From assembly GCF_019925205.1 (NCBI RefSeq), contig NC_083567.1, positions 24,986,001 to 25,050,000 of the forward strand: a stretch of DNA of 64,000 nt, written 5' to 3'. The position numbers and the translations under genes are program-made. This DNA is from Metopolophium dirhodum. Taxonomy: Eukaryota; Arthropoda; Insecta; Hemiptera; Aphididae. This document shows positions 11,835 through 26,700 of the stretch, one piece after another. The notes under the pieces were generated by a model. The model did not search any database, was not told the DNA's origin, and was given only the letters and a program-made list of their open reading frames with translations. Each line of letters begins with the position of its first letter. Position 1 is the stretch's first letter.

Positions 11835-14484
11835 TGCATGCACGTCATTACACATATGGATATCCTTTATCAACCACAAGCTGCGACCATATTGGACAAT
11901 CAAATTATGGGGTGAAATTATACAATATTAAAGTACCAGTGGCAAACTATATGACCGGAGGTGGAGATAAACGAACGGACAATGGGTCGGAAAGCAGACG
12001 AAAATATAATATAATATAAGTACGGCGTTATTAAAATAAAGCTGGTCAGGCGAGAAAACGTGTCGGCATTGTTCAATGTACAATTTATGTTCCCCTCACA
12101 ATCATGATTTTATTATTATAATATTTAATGAGCCTACGAGCATCATCTACGGCCGACACACAAGCACGCTCGCGCACGCGCATAACATTATATAATATTA
12201 TGCCCAAGTTTCACACCCTTTATCTGTTTTACGGAACTTATTTTGATGTTTTAAAATATATAAAATTGACGTAACAATAATGTTTTTGTGTAATAGAAGA
12301 GTTGCGTATAATATATAGTTTTTTACGTGTATGAATATTATTCAAATATATTCGCTAAACAGCACGGAACATGATTTTTATTTTTTATTCCTCGACCACG
12401 AATGATTCAAAATGTTAGTATATCAGTATATATATCGTGATTTATAAATCATCCGAGTAATTTTTTAGGCTGTCTCCGAATTGGTTTCATTCAGCAGTAA
12501 ATCGAGTTGGTGCCAGTTTGATTGTAAGCAATTATTCACATCATTATAAAATATATAGTACCTACCTACACCGATATGTATAGTATTTCAGTTTTCATCA
12601 TTATATTATCTCATGTGAGTATAAACCGATATAGTTTTATATTTTATATTTAATAGTTTTTTTCAAATTCATTTTTTTTTACATTCAAAATTTAACCACC
12701 ATTACAATATTTTACCAATCGTTTTCCATTTTTATCAGTACACGAAGTTTGTATGTTTATGTCACCTTCAGCATATATAGTCGAACAAAACTACACACAT
12801 TTACGTCCCTGATTTCAGAGAAGTCGAAAATATGTAACATTTAACACCGTATTCAGTTGATTTCCAAACAGCTTTACATAACGTCATCAACACAGTGGCC
12901 AAAGGTAGGAGTTTGATGTTATAGATTCCATTCGTGTCAGTCACTGTATAGAGAGAGAGAAATCCAACAGATTGATCTCTTCTCAAAATTCAAAGAAAGC
13001 TATTCTTCAGATATCGGACATTTTTTAAAACTATTTTTTGTACACTTAGGTATAGGTACATCTCAAATATTAAACTGAAACCAATTCAGTTTACCTTCAA
13101 AATACCAAATTTCAAACGTGGAACCGATTCGGTTGATTGCAGGGACTCAATTCGGCAGGTCTATTTGTTTTATTATAAATGTATGTGTCATGTAGGTACG
13201 CACTGTGCGCAGATCGTCGTACATTCCTTTTTTTTATATTATTTTATATGTATACCTACTTGAATAACCGTCGGACATAGGGTTTAGTGTATATGGTATA
13301 GCTGCAATTCACGTTTACTGTATTGTCTATATAATTGTTGTGATTCATTCGTTTGGTAACCTTATCGTTCGATATCAAACTGTTGTGTTTCCCTAATAGT
13401 TTTTCACCATTCTAGGGTGGTCTAATAATTAATTATTACCAACGGATTTGTAAACAAACGTGTTCTGAGTTCATTACCTAGCTGTCCATCATGTCCGTGT
13501 GTGAGTTCTTCGTCGACAACTGTGTTCTTACAAAGCACGTGCGCGGGATTAACTTGACGTACCTTTTATTATATTAATTTTTATCATATACGGATTCCGG
13601 TAAGGTCACGTGGGGAAAACTAAGTAGCGCGATACAGTTATTAAGGTAACACACTACGATAAAGGCTGACGAGTCTTGTTAATTATTTGTTACACGACTT
13701 ATTATATTTTATTATATTAACTGTTAAGTCAGAAGTAATATTATTATATATAAATTTAATAACCGTTGATAGTTATTTTGTATCAACGATTAATATTCTG
13801 TCCGTGTTTTTGTAAATTATTTTGTACATTTTACCAAAGGTAGATAAATTAATTAAAATAATCAACTTTAGTTAGTTAAGTTAAATCAACGTTCAGAAGT
13901 TAGTAGAAAATTAGTAACCAAATAATATATTCAACTCTAAAAGTTTAAAACTATTATGGAGAAAAAATATCAACTTGATTCAGTTAAATAAAGTTTCATT
14001 TTTTTAGTTTCACTCATTGTTTTTAATTATCACCTGGGTTACACAATTGTGTTTGTGCAACATTAAAGTTATTTTAATAACTTACAATTTTGTTTAAAGT
14101 TTATCCAACTATTCCTCCTTATTGTACAGTAGCTGTCGTGGTGGTTAGTCAATGATATAATATATTTTTGTCCACTAAATTGTTAAATCGATAAATATGT
14201 ATATTTTGTTTCATTTTACTTAAAAAAATTATTGCAGCGTGATTAAATAAATATATATTAAATTAATTCTTAATTTTAACCAGTTATAAATTTCCTATAC
14301 ACATAATTTTAACTTACTGTGTCTTACATCAGAATAAAAAAATTTTTTTAAGAAAATATTTAGTATGTAACAATAGCGTTATGGTTATTGATATGAATTT
14401 TCATTTTACATGCTGTTCATTTAGAAGTCATACCCTAGGTATAATATTTCTAGGATATCTATATCTCCCACAATTATACACCCG
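11835..14484. other. Unassigned AT-rich DNA
   Basis: No gene is recognised. At 12155-12185 there is a CpG-rich patch (GCACGCTCGCGCACGCGC). At 12482-13160 the word CCAATTC/GAATTGG recurs in both orientations, which may mark an old element with no clear ends. A 28-codon ATG frame begins near 13492 (MSVCEFFVDNCVLTKHVRG and onward) in a locally CpG-rich patch and contains a GTGAGT donor-like word; it is too short to call. Confidence 0.5.
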
Positions 14485-14506
14485 TTTTTTTTTTTTGGGG
14501 GGGGGG
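14485..14506 (+). repeat. Homopolymer tract T12G10
   Basis: Twelve T are followed directly by ten G. This marks the left side of the degenerate tandem array that follows; a C10 tract marks the right side at 14869-14878. Confidence 0.9.
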
Positions 14507-14534
14507 TCCGCGTATATGATTTGACTGTTACACT

Positions 14535-14940
14535 GGGGACACGTGATGTGAATTAGGAGAGCGAGAGCGTATTTTGCGAACCAACGGATAACGATAGAGT
14601 TTCGACACCAGCTGTGCAAATACATGCTAATTACATGCTAAATATTGATTTAGAAAAAATTTCGTAGTTTCAAGAATTTCGTATTATAGTGAGGCGGGGG
14701 ACACGGATGAATTAGGAAAACGGATTTGGCAAAACAACGGATAACTATAGAATTTCGGGACCGGCTGTGTAAATACTCGCTAATTACATGCCAAATATTG
14801 GTTTGGCAAAAAATTGGATATAACTATTTTTGATAAGTGGTGGGGGGTTTGATACACGTGTCTACGCTCCCCCCCCCCTACCATCACCTAATTGTTGATA
14901 TCATAACTAATGATTATATACATGCTAATTATTTGCCAAA
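14535..14940. repeat. Degenerate tandem duplication, unit about 162 bp, with a partial third copy
   Basis: Unit 1 starts at GGGGACAC (14535) and unit 2 at GGGGACAC (14697). Both contain, in the same order, GAATTAGGA, ACGGATAAC, ATAGA.TTTCG, CAGCTGTG or CGGCTGTG with AAATAC, GCTAATTACATGC and AAATATTG. A shorter, more diverged relative of the last part (ATACATGCTAATTATTTGCC) lies near 14915. There is no protein-coding frame. It could be a small satellite-like array or an internally repeated transposon. G10 and C10 tracts bracket it in inverted orientation. Confidence 0.75.
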
Positions 14941-17900
14941 AATAAATGTTTAATATTTCAATTTTGGAGAGACTGCTGGGTACTTGCTTTAGTTGATACT
15001 ATTACCATTGTATTTTATTATCCATTTTAATCATGCGACAACTCGTTTCACTTTTATTTCTGAAGTTAAACATATTCCTATATAAAAAACACTCTTGCAA
15101 TTTAAATATCACTATCACTGTACATCATATTAGTATTTTCCGGGCGATCCCAACTACAGGAAATTTACTGTATATAGGTACCAAATACCAATCGTAAACC
15201 TTCATTTTAAATTATTGATTTACAACGGCCTACTTTGGTGCATTTTAAATATTATGTTAAAATTTAGCATATAATTATTTTATTACATTAACCATACACT
15301 ATTTACGCTTTCCATCAATCTGTATTCATTATGGAGCACCGTTTCGAGTAAAAATGAAAAAAAAATGAAATTATTAGTTAAATTAAATATTAGCATTTGA
15401 CGAACACTAACATCTATCTAATGTGTAATATATGTTATATATTTATATATATGTATAAATCATAATATACCGTGTACCGCGTGAAAGATATTAAAGCAAG
15501 GTTGGTACACATTGTAAATCAAACATAACTCAACTCAAATAATTGCGTACTGATTTTATTTTAAAGTAATCGACGCTAAAATCGAAAATTCTTAAAGTTA
15601 TTGTGTCAATAAATTGTGTATTAAGAACAAACCAATAAACATAAGTCCATATATTTAAACATAAATATCTTTTATACATATTAAATTTCATACACAATAA
15701 GTAAAATCCTCCAAATGTCCAATAAAAAGTATTTATATGAGATGGAAAGGAATTTTAAAACTTTTTTTTTGATCAACCGCACAAAACTATTGAGTAATAT
15801 TTAAAATATAAAAATGTTTTTAAACTTTATTAATCAAAATTTAAAAAAAAAGTATGATTAGAGTTTGATGCTATACCACAACTCCAGATATGTTTAAATT
15901 AGAAAATATAATTATTGATAATTCTCTAGGGCTAAATTTGTTCGAAAAATAGCAAATATTTTGTTAATCATATCCACTACTTATACCTATACGTACTTAT
16001 ATTTTATATTTTGAGTTGAGCGATTTAGATACAATGAAATATTAATTAAAGACGTTTTATACCGTTTTGAACGTGAAAAAAAGCTACAATTTTAATTACC
16101 AAGGGTGGTTTGTAGTGAATTGGAAAAACAAATTACGGGAAAATGAATTCAAAAAACGATGAATGTCTTTAGATATTTTAAACTCTCAGAAAATTAAATA
16201 AAGAAGTTTTCAAAGCTATTCATTTTTTAATTTTTTAATTAATAATTCCGTTTCATATGCACTTCAAAACTGTATACACAGACGCGTCAATCACTATATT
16301 GTAAGTTATAATTTATAACCTTACCGAACGTCAAAAATGGGATCTAAAGGGTAAGACATACGTGTTACAAATGTCAAGTTTATGGTTATCAACAAATAAA
16401 ATATTATAATAAACAGTGTACGTAGTATGGTAGGAAGTCAAAAATGTTGGTGCCAAGCTGCACAGACTGTCCTGAGAATAATAATTATAATAATACATTA
16501 TATTCAAACATATTATAACCTTATATCTCCGTCCTACACAATATAATAATTATATATTATATTCCCCAAGTATCAACACTGGTGGGCCTCCCTCCTCACG
16601 CCATTTCATGTTATGTACCTTATATTAGCTATCAAGTTTACTTATTGCATTGTATATAAGTATTATATATTATAAATACTCAATTTTTATCTAATAAAAA
16701 AAATATATATATTATATTACAAATATTATACGCTGTATAAGCGTGAGTAGTCTGAATGGTAATATGGTATGGCGGTATACCTATATCGTAACCGCCAGCA
16801 TGCCGTTTATCGTAAAGGTATGCGATTTAGATTTTCGAAGTTTCGCGCGCATTCCGTATTAGAGTAAGCCATAAAGTATAATAATACATTCGAATCCCTT
16901 GTCGATGGTATATCGTTCCCGTCAACAACCCGTCGCCGCCTCTGCGCGCGTGTTTAATATAGCTCAATCGTCGGAGCGTTTTTCGCATCACAGAAATAGA
17001 ACGCACCGCAGCATTATATTATTTTAATAATGGTATGTATAGTAATAATAACATAGGTTCGCTCGGTTTTCGGACACTCTCGTGAATCACCCACACGCAC
17101 GTTCGAAGATTCCAGCATCTGGTATATTATCGAGCTTTCGATTTATTCCAAACCAACGGAAATATATTGCGCGTTATTATACACACAACATGCCCAAAAC
17201 GTGATGTTAACGAACCGAGTAGAAATTCGAAAACGGTTGTATATAAGTACGCCGAGGGCATAGTTGTAGGCATTGTTGTATCGACAAGCCACCGACATCA
17301 TCGGGCCAGAGCTTAAAATCAAATTCGATATCGAATATCAATAATAACCGTTACAAATCTTATTTAGAAATCAGAAGTAATATAAAAATAGAAATTGTTT
17401 TTCATGTTATTCAAAATGTATATTAAAATCAATAATTAATGTCATAGTTATAATCGTATATTATTATTTTCACTTATTATAAAAATCGTTTTCAATTTCA
17501 ATTTCAGCAATATCCAGCGGGTCTAATCTATTACTCATCGGTAGGTAATGATCTAATAAGTAATATTTCGTTTTCTTAGGACCGTTGTACAGCTATGCGT
17601 TATGACATGTATGGAATGCAATAACGACGATCCTGTCCATATGGATAGAAGGTAGACATCAAAACTAAAATCTTAAAAGTGTACGAGTTATGAGTATTTA
17701 AAATTGAAAAAAAGAAAAATAGGTTTAAAATTAAATCAAAAACCAGAAAACAGTTAAATCGACGGAAAATGTTAGCTATGCCTTCAATAGTCCATAGAGC
17801 CGTGCTTCCATGGAAGCAAAAACCACACACCCGCCAACAAATTTACCGATAAACCAATACAACCATTTTTAACGAAAACGCTACATGCTAATTTAGTAAT

Positions 17901-18300
17901 TAATTACAATTTTTAAGTATAATAAAATAGTAAAACCATCATTTTATTTAACTATAATTAATATTTAATGTATATAACTTATTATTAAGTATAATTAATT
18001 ACAACATAATACAATAATTAATTTAAAATAAAACTTTATTTTTTTTTATGGTAAAAACTAAAAGGGCTATTATTTTATCAATAGGCAGGTAGACTAGTCC
18101 CTCAAATTTGCTCCGAAAGTCTGCTAGTCCTTTATCCCTGGTTTAACAATACTTAGTAGTTTATAGATATAAGTATGAGATTAGAGTTGGACGTTATGTA
18201 TTATTCAATAATCAGTAATCGGTATTGATTTTTTATGGAATGTATTTCGCCTTAAAATAAAAATAATATGTACACATAATATATAAAAAGAATTATCTTT
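14941..18300. other. AT-rich DNA with a CpG-richer centre
   Basis: No gene is recognised. The part from about 16735 to 17300 contains many CpG dinucleotides (for example CCCGTCGCCGCC near 16929 and GTTTCGCGCGCATTCCG near 16843), in contrast to its AT-rich surroundings, but I found no open frame with a start and splice sites. The rest is simple AT-rich sequence. Confidence 0.55.
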
Positions 18301-20700
18301 AAAATATCCTTTTGAGGGGGCCCTGTAAACCCCTCTTTGAAAAAAAAAAAAAAGGTTTTTATGTTGAATTTTTGTATTTAAAACGTCTGCAGACGACTAT
18401 AAAATATGTATTAAAGCTCGTAGCAGTGGCGGACGAAGAGGGATGGCGATCCCCCTCGTTCACTGTAGAACATATTATAGTGTATATGTATAGAACAGTA
18501 TCTTTTTAATCTTTCCCAGTTTCTGTATAAACAAATAATAGATCGCCCCCCGCGATATCTTGGGCTGAATCCGTGATACTTGCGCGAAATGTCCCTGCAA
18601 TACGATTCAAAACCGTGGTATCTGGTTCGTGAACACCGTAATGAACACCGTAATCCTAATTATATTCCATAACCGATTGCATAATAATAATAACTATGTA
18701 TACCCTACTATAGACAGTACAATATAGTAAGTTGTATGGCAATTCTAGAGACTACGCAAAAGTAAAACTAAAAAAAGGTGGGGAAATTGTAGGCAACCGC
18801 TCTGCTGTTGTACTGCTGTAGATTTCGAGTGTACTCCGTCAGAGTAAATCACTGAAATGTATATTGTGTTGAATTAATTGAATTCAATGATTAATAATTG
18901 CATGCGATTACACTGATTCTGAGAGAAGACCGTCTGCCAGCCTACATTACTAAGTATGATGGGTATATTTGTATTTTGTATCGTAATAATTTATCTTACT
19001 ATTACTAATAATATGATAGGTTGAATTCATTTTTGCCAAAAACGTTTTATTTATATTTTACTAGTAATAGTAGCATATATATAAAACATATTATATTATT
19101 AATTATTATTATGAAATGTTGAGTCCATATAAACATTTCCGTACAATGGTGTGTACAGCGGTTTGTGGAATAGGAAATGGCATACAATTAATCCAAATGT
19201 AAGGAAAATATAATTGTAAAAATATAACAGAACAATATAGGTACGTAAAAGTTAAGTCTCAACAAATAATATTTTTTTATCTACAACAAAATAACCAAAA
19301 TGGTTCTTCTTAAATAATTGATTTCAAATTACCATAAAGATAAACTGTGTTTAAATATTTTTGCATTTTTTGATCTACTTCTAACCCCACCCCTCCCCAA
19401 AGTACCAACTAAATTTACTTAATCTAATTTCTTTTTAAAAAAGTTATTGAAGTTGAAAATGTAAGCATTTTTACAGCTCCAAAAGATGATGACAAAAGAA
19501 AAAAACACACACAATTTAAAATCTATAAACATACATCGCTCTGCTCTGCAGAGTCTGAAATGAATGAAGATTAACAGTTTTTGTACTATGGAAAATTGAA
19601 AAATTAATTTAGCACAACATTTGACCCTTGGGCAGTGACTATTAATATAATAACGCATCAATGTCATATAATATACAATTTAAATTAATAATTATGCGAA
19701 ACTATTCACATTACATCGACTGCAGGATTACGCGCAGTTCGTTGGTATTATATTCGAATTATTATTATATTATCCGAAAACATTAAAACCACCCACTGTG
19801 TAATATTTTGTATCAACATGTTATTATATTATATAAAATTTTTGTATATTTTGTCGTTGATTTTGCGTTAAATTAACATCAACTGGAAAACAGGACCGCT
19901 GATGTCCGAATCTTATAACGCCACAGTATATCTAGGCATAATATGTTTTATTAACAAAAACTTATCGAAGTGTTGCACTGCGGCGGCTATGTATGTAATT
20001 AATAATACATTTTGATTGCATTGCGCACAAACGATTTATGAACGCGTAGGGTGTAGAGCTGTATTTTACGCTGTTTACGAACTCTGAAAATGAGGCACGC
20101 GCCGGTTAATGGCAACTGTATGTCAATGGGTTCATAGATTTTTAATATAATATTATATGTTTTTCAACATTGGTGGCATTCGTGATGTATAATATGATTT
20201 TCGGGTATTTCATCGATCCGTGAAGACGACGACCATCGATGAATTGAAATGTCATTCTTAGTAGATAGGTATTAGGTATATACTATATATATATTATACT
20301 ATTATGTACCATTACACTTACTATATTATAGGTATGTAGTCAAAAAAACGCAAGTTCTTTTTGCTTTGTGTACTTTCAATTGTTGAGTACCTACGACTGT
20401 ACGAGTTGAGAACGGAATCAGCGTCATACTCTTTTCTGACTTCTGTACTGTGTCATGACGTCGATTTGATGTGGGTGTTGGTGAGTGGAAGGGGTGGGTA
20501 AAGAATGGAGCTGTATAACGAACTCGATAATATCAGAGATGTGCAGAAGTTCAGCATTTTATCGTTTTCATATACTGTACCTACACTGGTTACTATTATA
20601 CGCCGCCGACGCCCGCTGTAATGAATACCGAATTGAAATACATATTTTTTTTATTTTATTCAAGTATATGTTCTAAGTATTAAGCACGCGGTTCGCCAAA
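18301..20700. other. Unassigned DNA with possible element ends
   Basis: CAGTGGCG at 18424-18431, followed by CGATCCCCCTCG, looks like the terminus of an insect MITE similar to the one at 4633, but no partner end is visible. A perfect 12-bp tandem pair GAACACCGTAAT occupies 18631-18654. No gene is recognised. The minus-strand frame at 19419-19667 is AT-driven and unlike known proteins. Confidence 0.5.
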
Positions 20701-20724
20701 AGAGAGAGAGAGAGAGAGAGAGAG
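20701..20724 (+). repeat. (AG)12 microsatellite
   Basis: A perfect dinucleotide repeat of 24 bases. Confidence 0.97.
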
Positions 20725-23700
20725 TAAAAATAAATCATGACGTTTTTACTCCCCAACAATCGTCACATTAAGTACAGCTGTGTATTAATTATTTTCAACG
20801 ATTATTATTACCCATACGTATAACTGCAACAGTAGACCGACTGTGGTAGGTACATAATATAATATTATAACGGGCGACGGGCCACAGGTCGGTGGCTAGG
20901 TGGGCCACTGACGTATAGAAAATAATACCGGTATATGTGTTATTTTTTCACGATATCAAACTGACGAGAGATAACATAAGTCACGTAATGGTCATTAGGT
21001 ACCTTGGCTCTCTGTCTCTCTATACATAATATAATATGTATGTTTGTATGGAAGTATGTATAATATATGTATATAAGTATGTATGTATGCTATGCATGTA
21101 TGCGTGTATAAAAACATGTTATATAGCAAAGTGCTGTTTCAAAATATAATAACGTTATACGTACGATTATCGAAATCCGTCGATCGCGGCAAAAAGTACC
21201 CGACAAAATCCCATTTTCATATTTAGACGGCGGCGTTACTCGTGCGGCAAACGACACCGTAAAAATGTAACACCGACACGTTTAATGTATAATTTATATG
21301 ATGTGCGTACTCGACCTGTCTCCTACACCGTACACGTGACATAATATACGTTCGTAGTGTCTACGTATGCGACGCAAATCAAAGGCCATTGATCAACACG
21401 ACTCATCCGCTCTCGTCGCAAAATTTTTTTTATATTTGTTTTTGAATCGTTAGCTAGGTATATCGGATGACTCCGCGTAACGACGTCGATAAAATATACA
21501 TCTCACCCCATATAACAGCGACGACGACGACGACAACGACTACTGTGATGATGATGATAATATTAATAATAATAATAATAATAACGACAACAATATTATT
21601 GTGATTGTGCACTCAATGCGCGCGCGTAGGTATAATCTCTTAGTGTAAAGAGAACGACGGCGCTGATATTCAAACGCGTGAAACCCGAAGTAGTCGTCTT
21701 TTTCTATAATTTTGTTTCTGAAAGAGATAACGCTGAACAAACACTTAACACGGACTTCCGTATGTTCCGCGACCGACCGAATTTCAAAGACAATGTGCAT
21801 CAGATTATAATATATAACAACATAAATATTATATTATGTATGTATATATAAATATTATACAGTGCGCCCGTTGCAGAAAGCTCATAACTTAACCGAACGC
21901 GTACAACACCGACGAAATTGTATAACAAACAAAATATTTACCGAGAAACAATAATACATTAAAATTATTGTTATCGCGGTCGATGAGAAAACGCTATTAT
22001 ATACATTATATATATATATATTATATTGTATACATTATAATAACATGACTTTGCATAATGTATGTACGACAAAACGTAAATAAACGACCGTTTATCATAA
22101 TAATATTATATAGGTAGGTACGATAAAAATTATGATTCATAAATCATGACGTGTAGGTTTGCGTTTTAAAGAGGCGCCACTAAAACGAACTTGAAGCACT
22201 TGGATTTTTTCAATTTCATTCCTACATGTATAGTAACTATATTAAGTCGACAACGATTTTTCATCGATCTTTGAAGCGATCATCATCAGTGATTTTTAGT
22301 GCATAAGTGCATACATATTCATACATTTTTTAGTGCATAAATATCCTAACCCTATTCATCACTTTCAAGTCATTCGAACTCACATCCCCTCCCCTACCCC
22401 CATCACCACCACCCTTAATATTGAGCTTGTGTGCATATATGCAAGTTCTGACGGGGTCGTATGGAATGTTTTACACGATTAGCGTATATTGTTAACATTG
22501 AAAAAATAATGATACTTATACATCATGATAATTATCCGCATGGTACAGGCACTGTTACAAAAACGAATTAAATACGATATGTTTGATTCTAAGAAAAATG
22601 CATTATTTACATTTTTACGCCGTGAAATACGATACCGGTTTTTGTTTCAATCCATAAGTGTTTTTTTAACCATTTTATTGCACACTGTTACGCGTGATTA
22701 TAAAACGTTTATGAGTTCGCTGCACATAAACTTATTATGCTTTTTCAGGAATTGAATTATTTTACAACCGATTATAAAAAAATATTCTATGGATTATAAT
22801 TGCGTTGGTATATGTATATTGTTCGGTATATCAACAAAAAAAAAAAAATTATGTACAAAATCATTATGTAATATCGTGTTGTTCGCGTGTTTAATTTAAG
22901 TTGTTGTGTGGGTCATATTGATTAAACTTTTGATGGGTATTCTAAAGTTAAAATCCCGAGTGTACGCTCGCCGTGAATAATAATGAAATGCAATTTCGCG
23001 GATTCGCATTCACAAAGGACATAGGTACAAGAAACATAAATATTTTTTACACGGTGATATTTTTTGACCGGCTTGGAAACATTTGGAAACTTTATTCAAC
23101 GTAAACAATTGCACCGCGCTAAATTGAAAATCTCTACAGCAAGGCCCGTTCAAATATTCAGTCTGTCGAAATATTTTAGATTCCGAACGATTAAAAAGCT
23201 ATTTTTGTTTTCGACGGATAGAGAAACATCTACTTTCGAACGTAGGTATATAGTCTGACAAAATTGTAAAACTTTTAACTTGTTTAAAAATGTAAAATAA
23301 TGGTAAGGAACTTTATAACTCTAATAATAGCTCTTGGGCTCTTTCGCCTTCTTTATAATAGTACCTATACGCTTATTGGTACCCTCGTGAAAACTAATAT
23401 AATTAATAAAAAGTATTATTGCGAGTTCCTAGCCAGTTTATTACAAAATGTTTGATGATATAAAATATGAACTAAAATAATTTCAAAGAAATTGTATGGA
23501 ATTGATTTCACTGGATAAAGTTTGTTGTTTACATTATGATTTAAAACTAAAAGTTGTACTTTATTTCGTTTTATACTTGATGGTTAAGTTTCCTTAGGAC
23601 GTAAACAAAATATATATTTACACAACGAAAGTAGCTGATAAAATATTATAATTAAATATCTTTCAATAATCGAAATAAATTTAAAACGTTCAAAAGCCAT

Positions 23701-26700
23701 TATTTTGTGCCTCTGCATCTACAAAATCAACAATAAATTATTATAATCGATTATGATATAGACTGACAATGTAAAAATATATATCATATTTTTGTATACT
23801 CAGTCGTCAGTATTATTGTGTATTTTAATACAATTATTATTTGGCCTGAACGCAGACGCAGTGTGCTGGTTTTGAAGATACCTACAATAAAACATTTCGG
23901 ATGACATGAACAAAAGCTGTACATAAAAGGCTCGCTATCGTGGTCATCATTGGTCGGTATATATTGCACATTTGTTCGCTTGTACAATTGACCGGCCTAA
24001 AGGCTGTAACGGAATGGACGACCGAACGAATGAGTTGCGGCGTGACAGTTAACTTACAATTAAAATGGAACACAATTTCGCGAAAAACGATTCTCGACTG
24101 GGATTTATTTTGTTATATTGTTAAGACGTGTTACGAATTCGTTGAACCATATACCATTTCAACGATCTGCTCACATTTTCAGTACCTACCCGAACGCAAG
24201 AATAGTATAGTTTTATAACGGTTTGAGTACTCACGCTTGATTTTAATGGGATGGGTCCAAGTAATAAGCTTAGAGAAAAATTAAATAAACGAGCCTGTGT
24301 TCATGTGACATTTGTCAGGTATACGATTTATGGGCCTAATGCGCGGCGGACACACTCCAAGCATTACTCTGTCTCCCGTACATATTTTATGGACTTGACA
24401 ACAAATCCTACGCGTGACAAAATGAATGTGTGAGTACACCATAATTTGTGATAGGACTTTTAGAGATTGTTATGTCCTGTGGCGCATCCATATAAGGAGG
24501 TATCGGTACTTTTGTCTCGGTAGATGAATGTCCTCGAAAATAAGGCTTTAACCGAATATAATATTGTATAATATATAGTTTAATCTTTTACGAAGCTTAC
24601 TTCAAAGTTCGTTTGGCGCGTCTGGTCCGTTAAACTATAATAGCAGCTATACGTTATTATGTTATTATACCGGCTGTTTTCGTACATTATCCTCCATACG
24701 TAAAAATCGTTGATCCGTCTACTCATTTTGTCTATCTGTTTATAAACATAATAAAATATATTTTATTTTCCAAGTAATGCGCTCGTTACGCTATTTTGAA
24801 ACTATTATTGAAGATATTTAGATGTCTTAGATGTTCAAACCATACATAAAAAAAGATATAAAAAAAAATTGTGTATACAAATAATAAAATATGTAACCAA
24901 ATATTAATATTGTACATAGTTGAATTATGTTTTTCAAAAAGAGCCCATCTCGAGTTTTTATCAAAATTAACTTTTCCGCTTTTTTCTATGTACACACGGG
25001 TATAGTCGGATATTCTATAAACGGGAGAAGGGCAGTGGGCACATATATTTTCAATACTAAAATCGACAACGTCCTTGAATGAATTTCGAAAAAGACTCGT
25101 CTCAGAAAACTATATCGATCGTTTTCTCAATCAAATTTCCCATCAAGAATATTATTTTACATGGATGAATGGAAGTGTAACGTTTCATAATAGTCTGTAC
25201 TTTTATATAACAGATTGCTGAAATGGGTCAAATGTTTCAACAGAAAATCGGTTGTTTGGCAAACAAACGATACAATATTTTTTAAGAGGACATGTAACAT
25301 AATAAGTTTCCTCATCACCTTTAAACGTTTTGAGCTTTCCGAATAATTTTTATTTTCAGATATTATGAGCCCTTTTCAAAATTTTCAGTTCAGGTAGGTA
25401 TAACATTGTAAATTATTATCAAATTTAGATGAATAAGTCAGTAAAACTTTAAAATATATCAAATATCAATTATAAAAATAAATAAATAGTAGCCAATTTG
25501 TACATCTACCTATGCAACATTTATTGTGATATCATAAAGGAAAAAAAAATTAATTAAGTTTAACGAAATGTTTGGCAAATTGTATGATCGAAAATGTCTA
25601 TTCCATACGGTATACATGATATAATATGTATCATACTATACCTAAATCACATAATATAGGTATAGTACTATAATATAGATACCTATGTTTTTAATAAAAT
25701 GCATGTGAAAAAACAAGGTCATCTAAAGCATATGTTTTATCAAAGCTCATATGAAATATTAAACGTGTTGTCAGAACTGCAGCTGTTAAGCTCGTTTTGG
25801 GGTTTTTTTTAAAATATTATTATGACAGACGTAAGACTATGAGGATACTGAAAATAAACATCAGCACAAACGAACTTGGACACGTGATGATCCGATGATC
25901 GTACTATACGAGTAAGTACCTACATCGCGTAGAATACCGAATGAAAATTCTTTCCGCGCGGTCGTGTAGTTGCTTTAAGCGATTATTGTGTTTGTTATAT
26001 TATTATGATATTGTTTAATAAACGAAAAAAATAACCCAACAACAGTGTTATTATCAATAATAATGACATATACTTGTTGATCGTATACATCCTAATGACA
26101 TATTCGCAACAGTGACTTCAACGGTGTTGTTGATTAAAATAAGTACCTTCGCGAGGTGTCGGTGAGATGTTGAGCACAGCTGCTGCCTGCAGTGGTTCTC
26201 GTCAGCTACTTATGTAAAATATTATACAGACCAGCTTTGTAAATATCTATGTTTATGTATCAAACGCCGTAACAGATGTTTACAGGCCCACAGATATCAC
26301 AGCATGTTGCATGTACATTGTACATACACATACATATATTATAATAGATCTATATGGTCCATTTCATATACATAATATAGCAGCAATACAAAACATTATA
26401 TAATATAAGGGTTGAGAAAATTATCGATTTCTTTTATACTACGCAAGTGTCAACAAAATTTCGTATTTATTATTTTTTCACTTATTTATGCATTGAGGCT
26501 TAATGTTTATAGCTCACAAACGATAATTTATATCTATAAGCTCGGAGGAAACAATAATAACAATAAATATAAGTTACAATATAGGATCAAATGTGTCCAA
26601 AATAATATTACCATAAAACACTTGGTCGACAAATAAATCTACCCAAACTACAGTACCTATTAGAAAATAATAAACTGCCACGTGCTTTACAACAAAAATA

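Noticed and set aside
12480..13160. Inverted CCGAATTGGTTTC / GAAACCAATTC words about 0.6 kb apart
   Set aside because: They look like possible element ends, but there is no target duplication, the match is short and the words also occur at inconsistent spacing.
18424..18470. CAGTGGCG transposon-like end
   Set aside because: Not called as an element because no partner terminus or target duplication could be found; only mentioned in the regional description.
25634..25667. Perfect 10-bp hairpin
   Set aside because: Short inverted repeats of TAGGTATAG-type words are frequent in this AT-rich genome; there is no evidence of a miRNA precursor or terminator.
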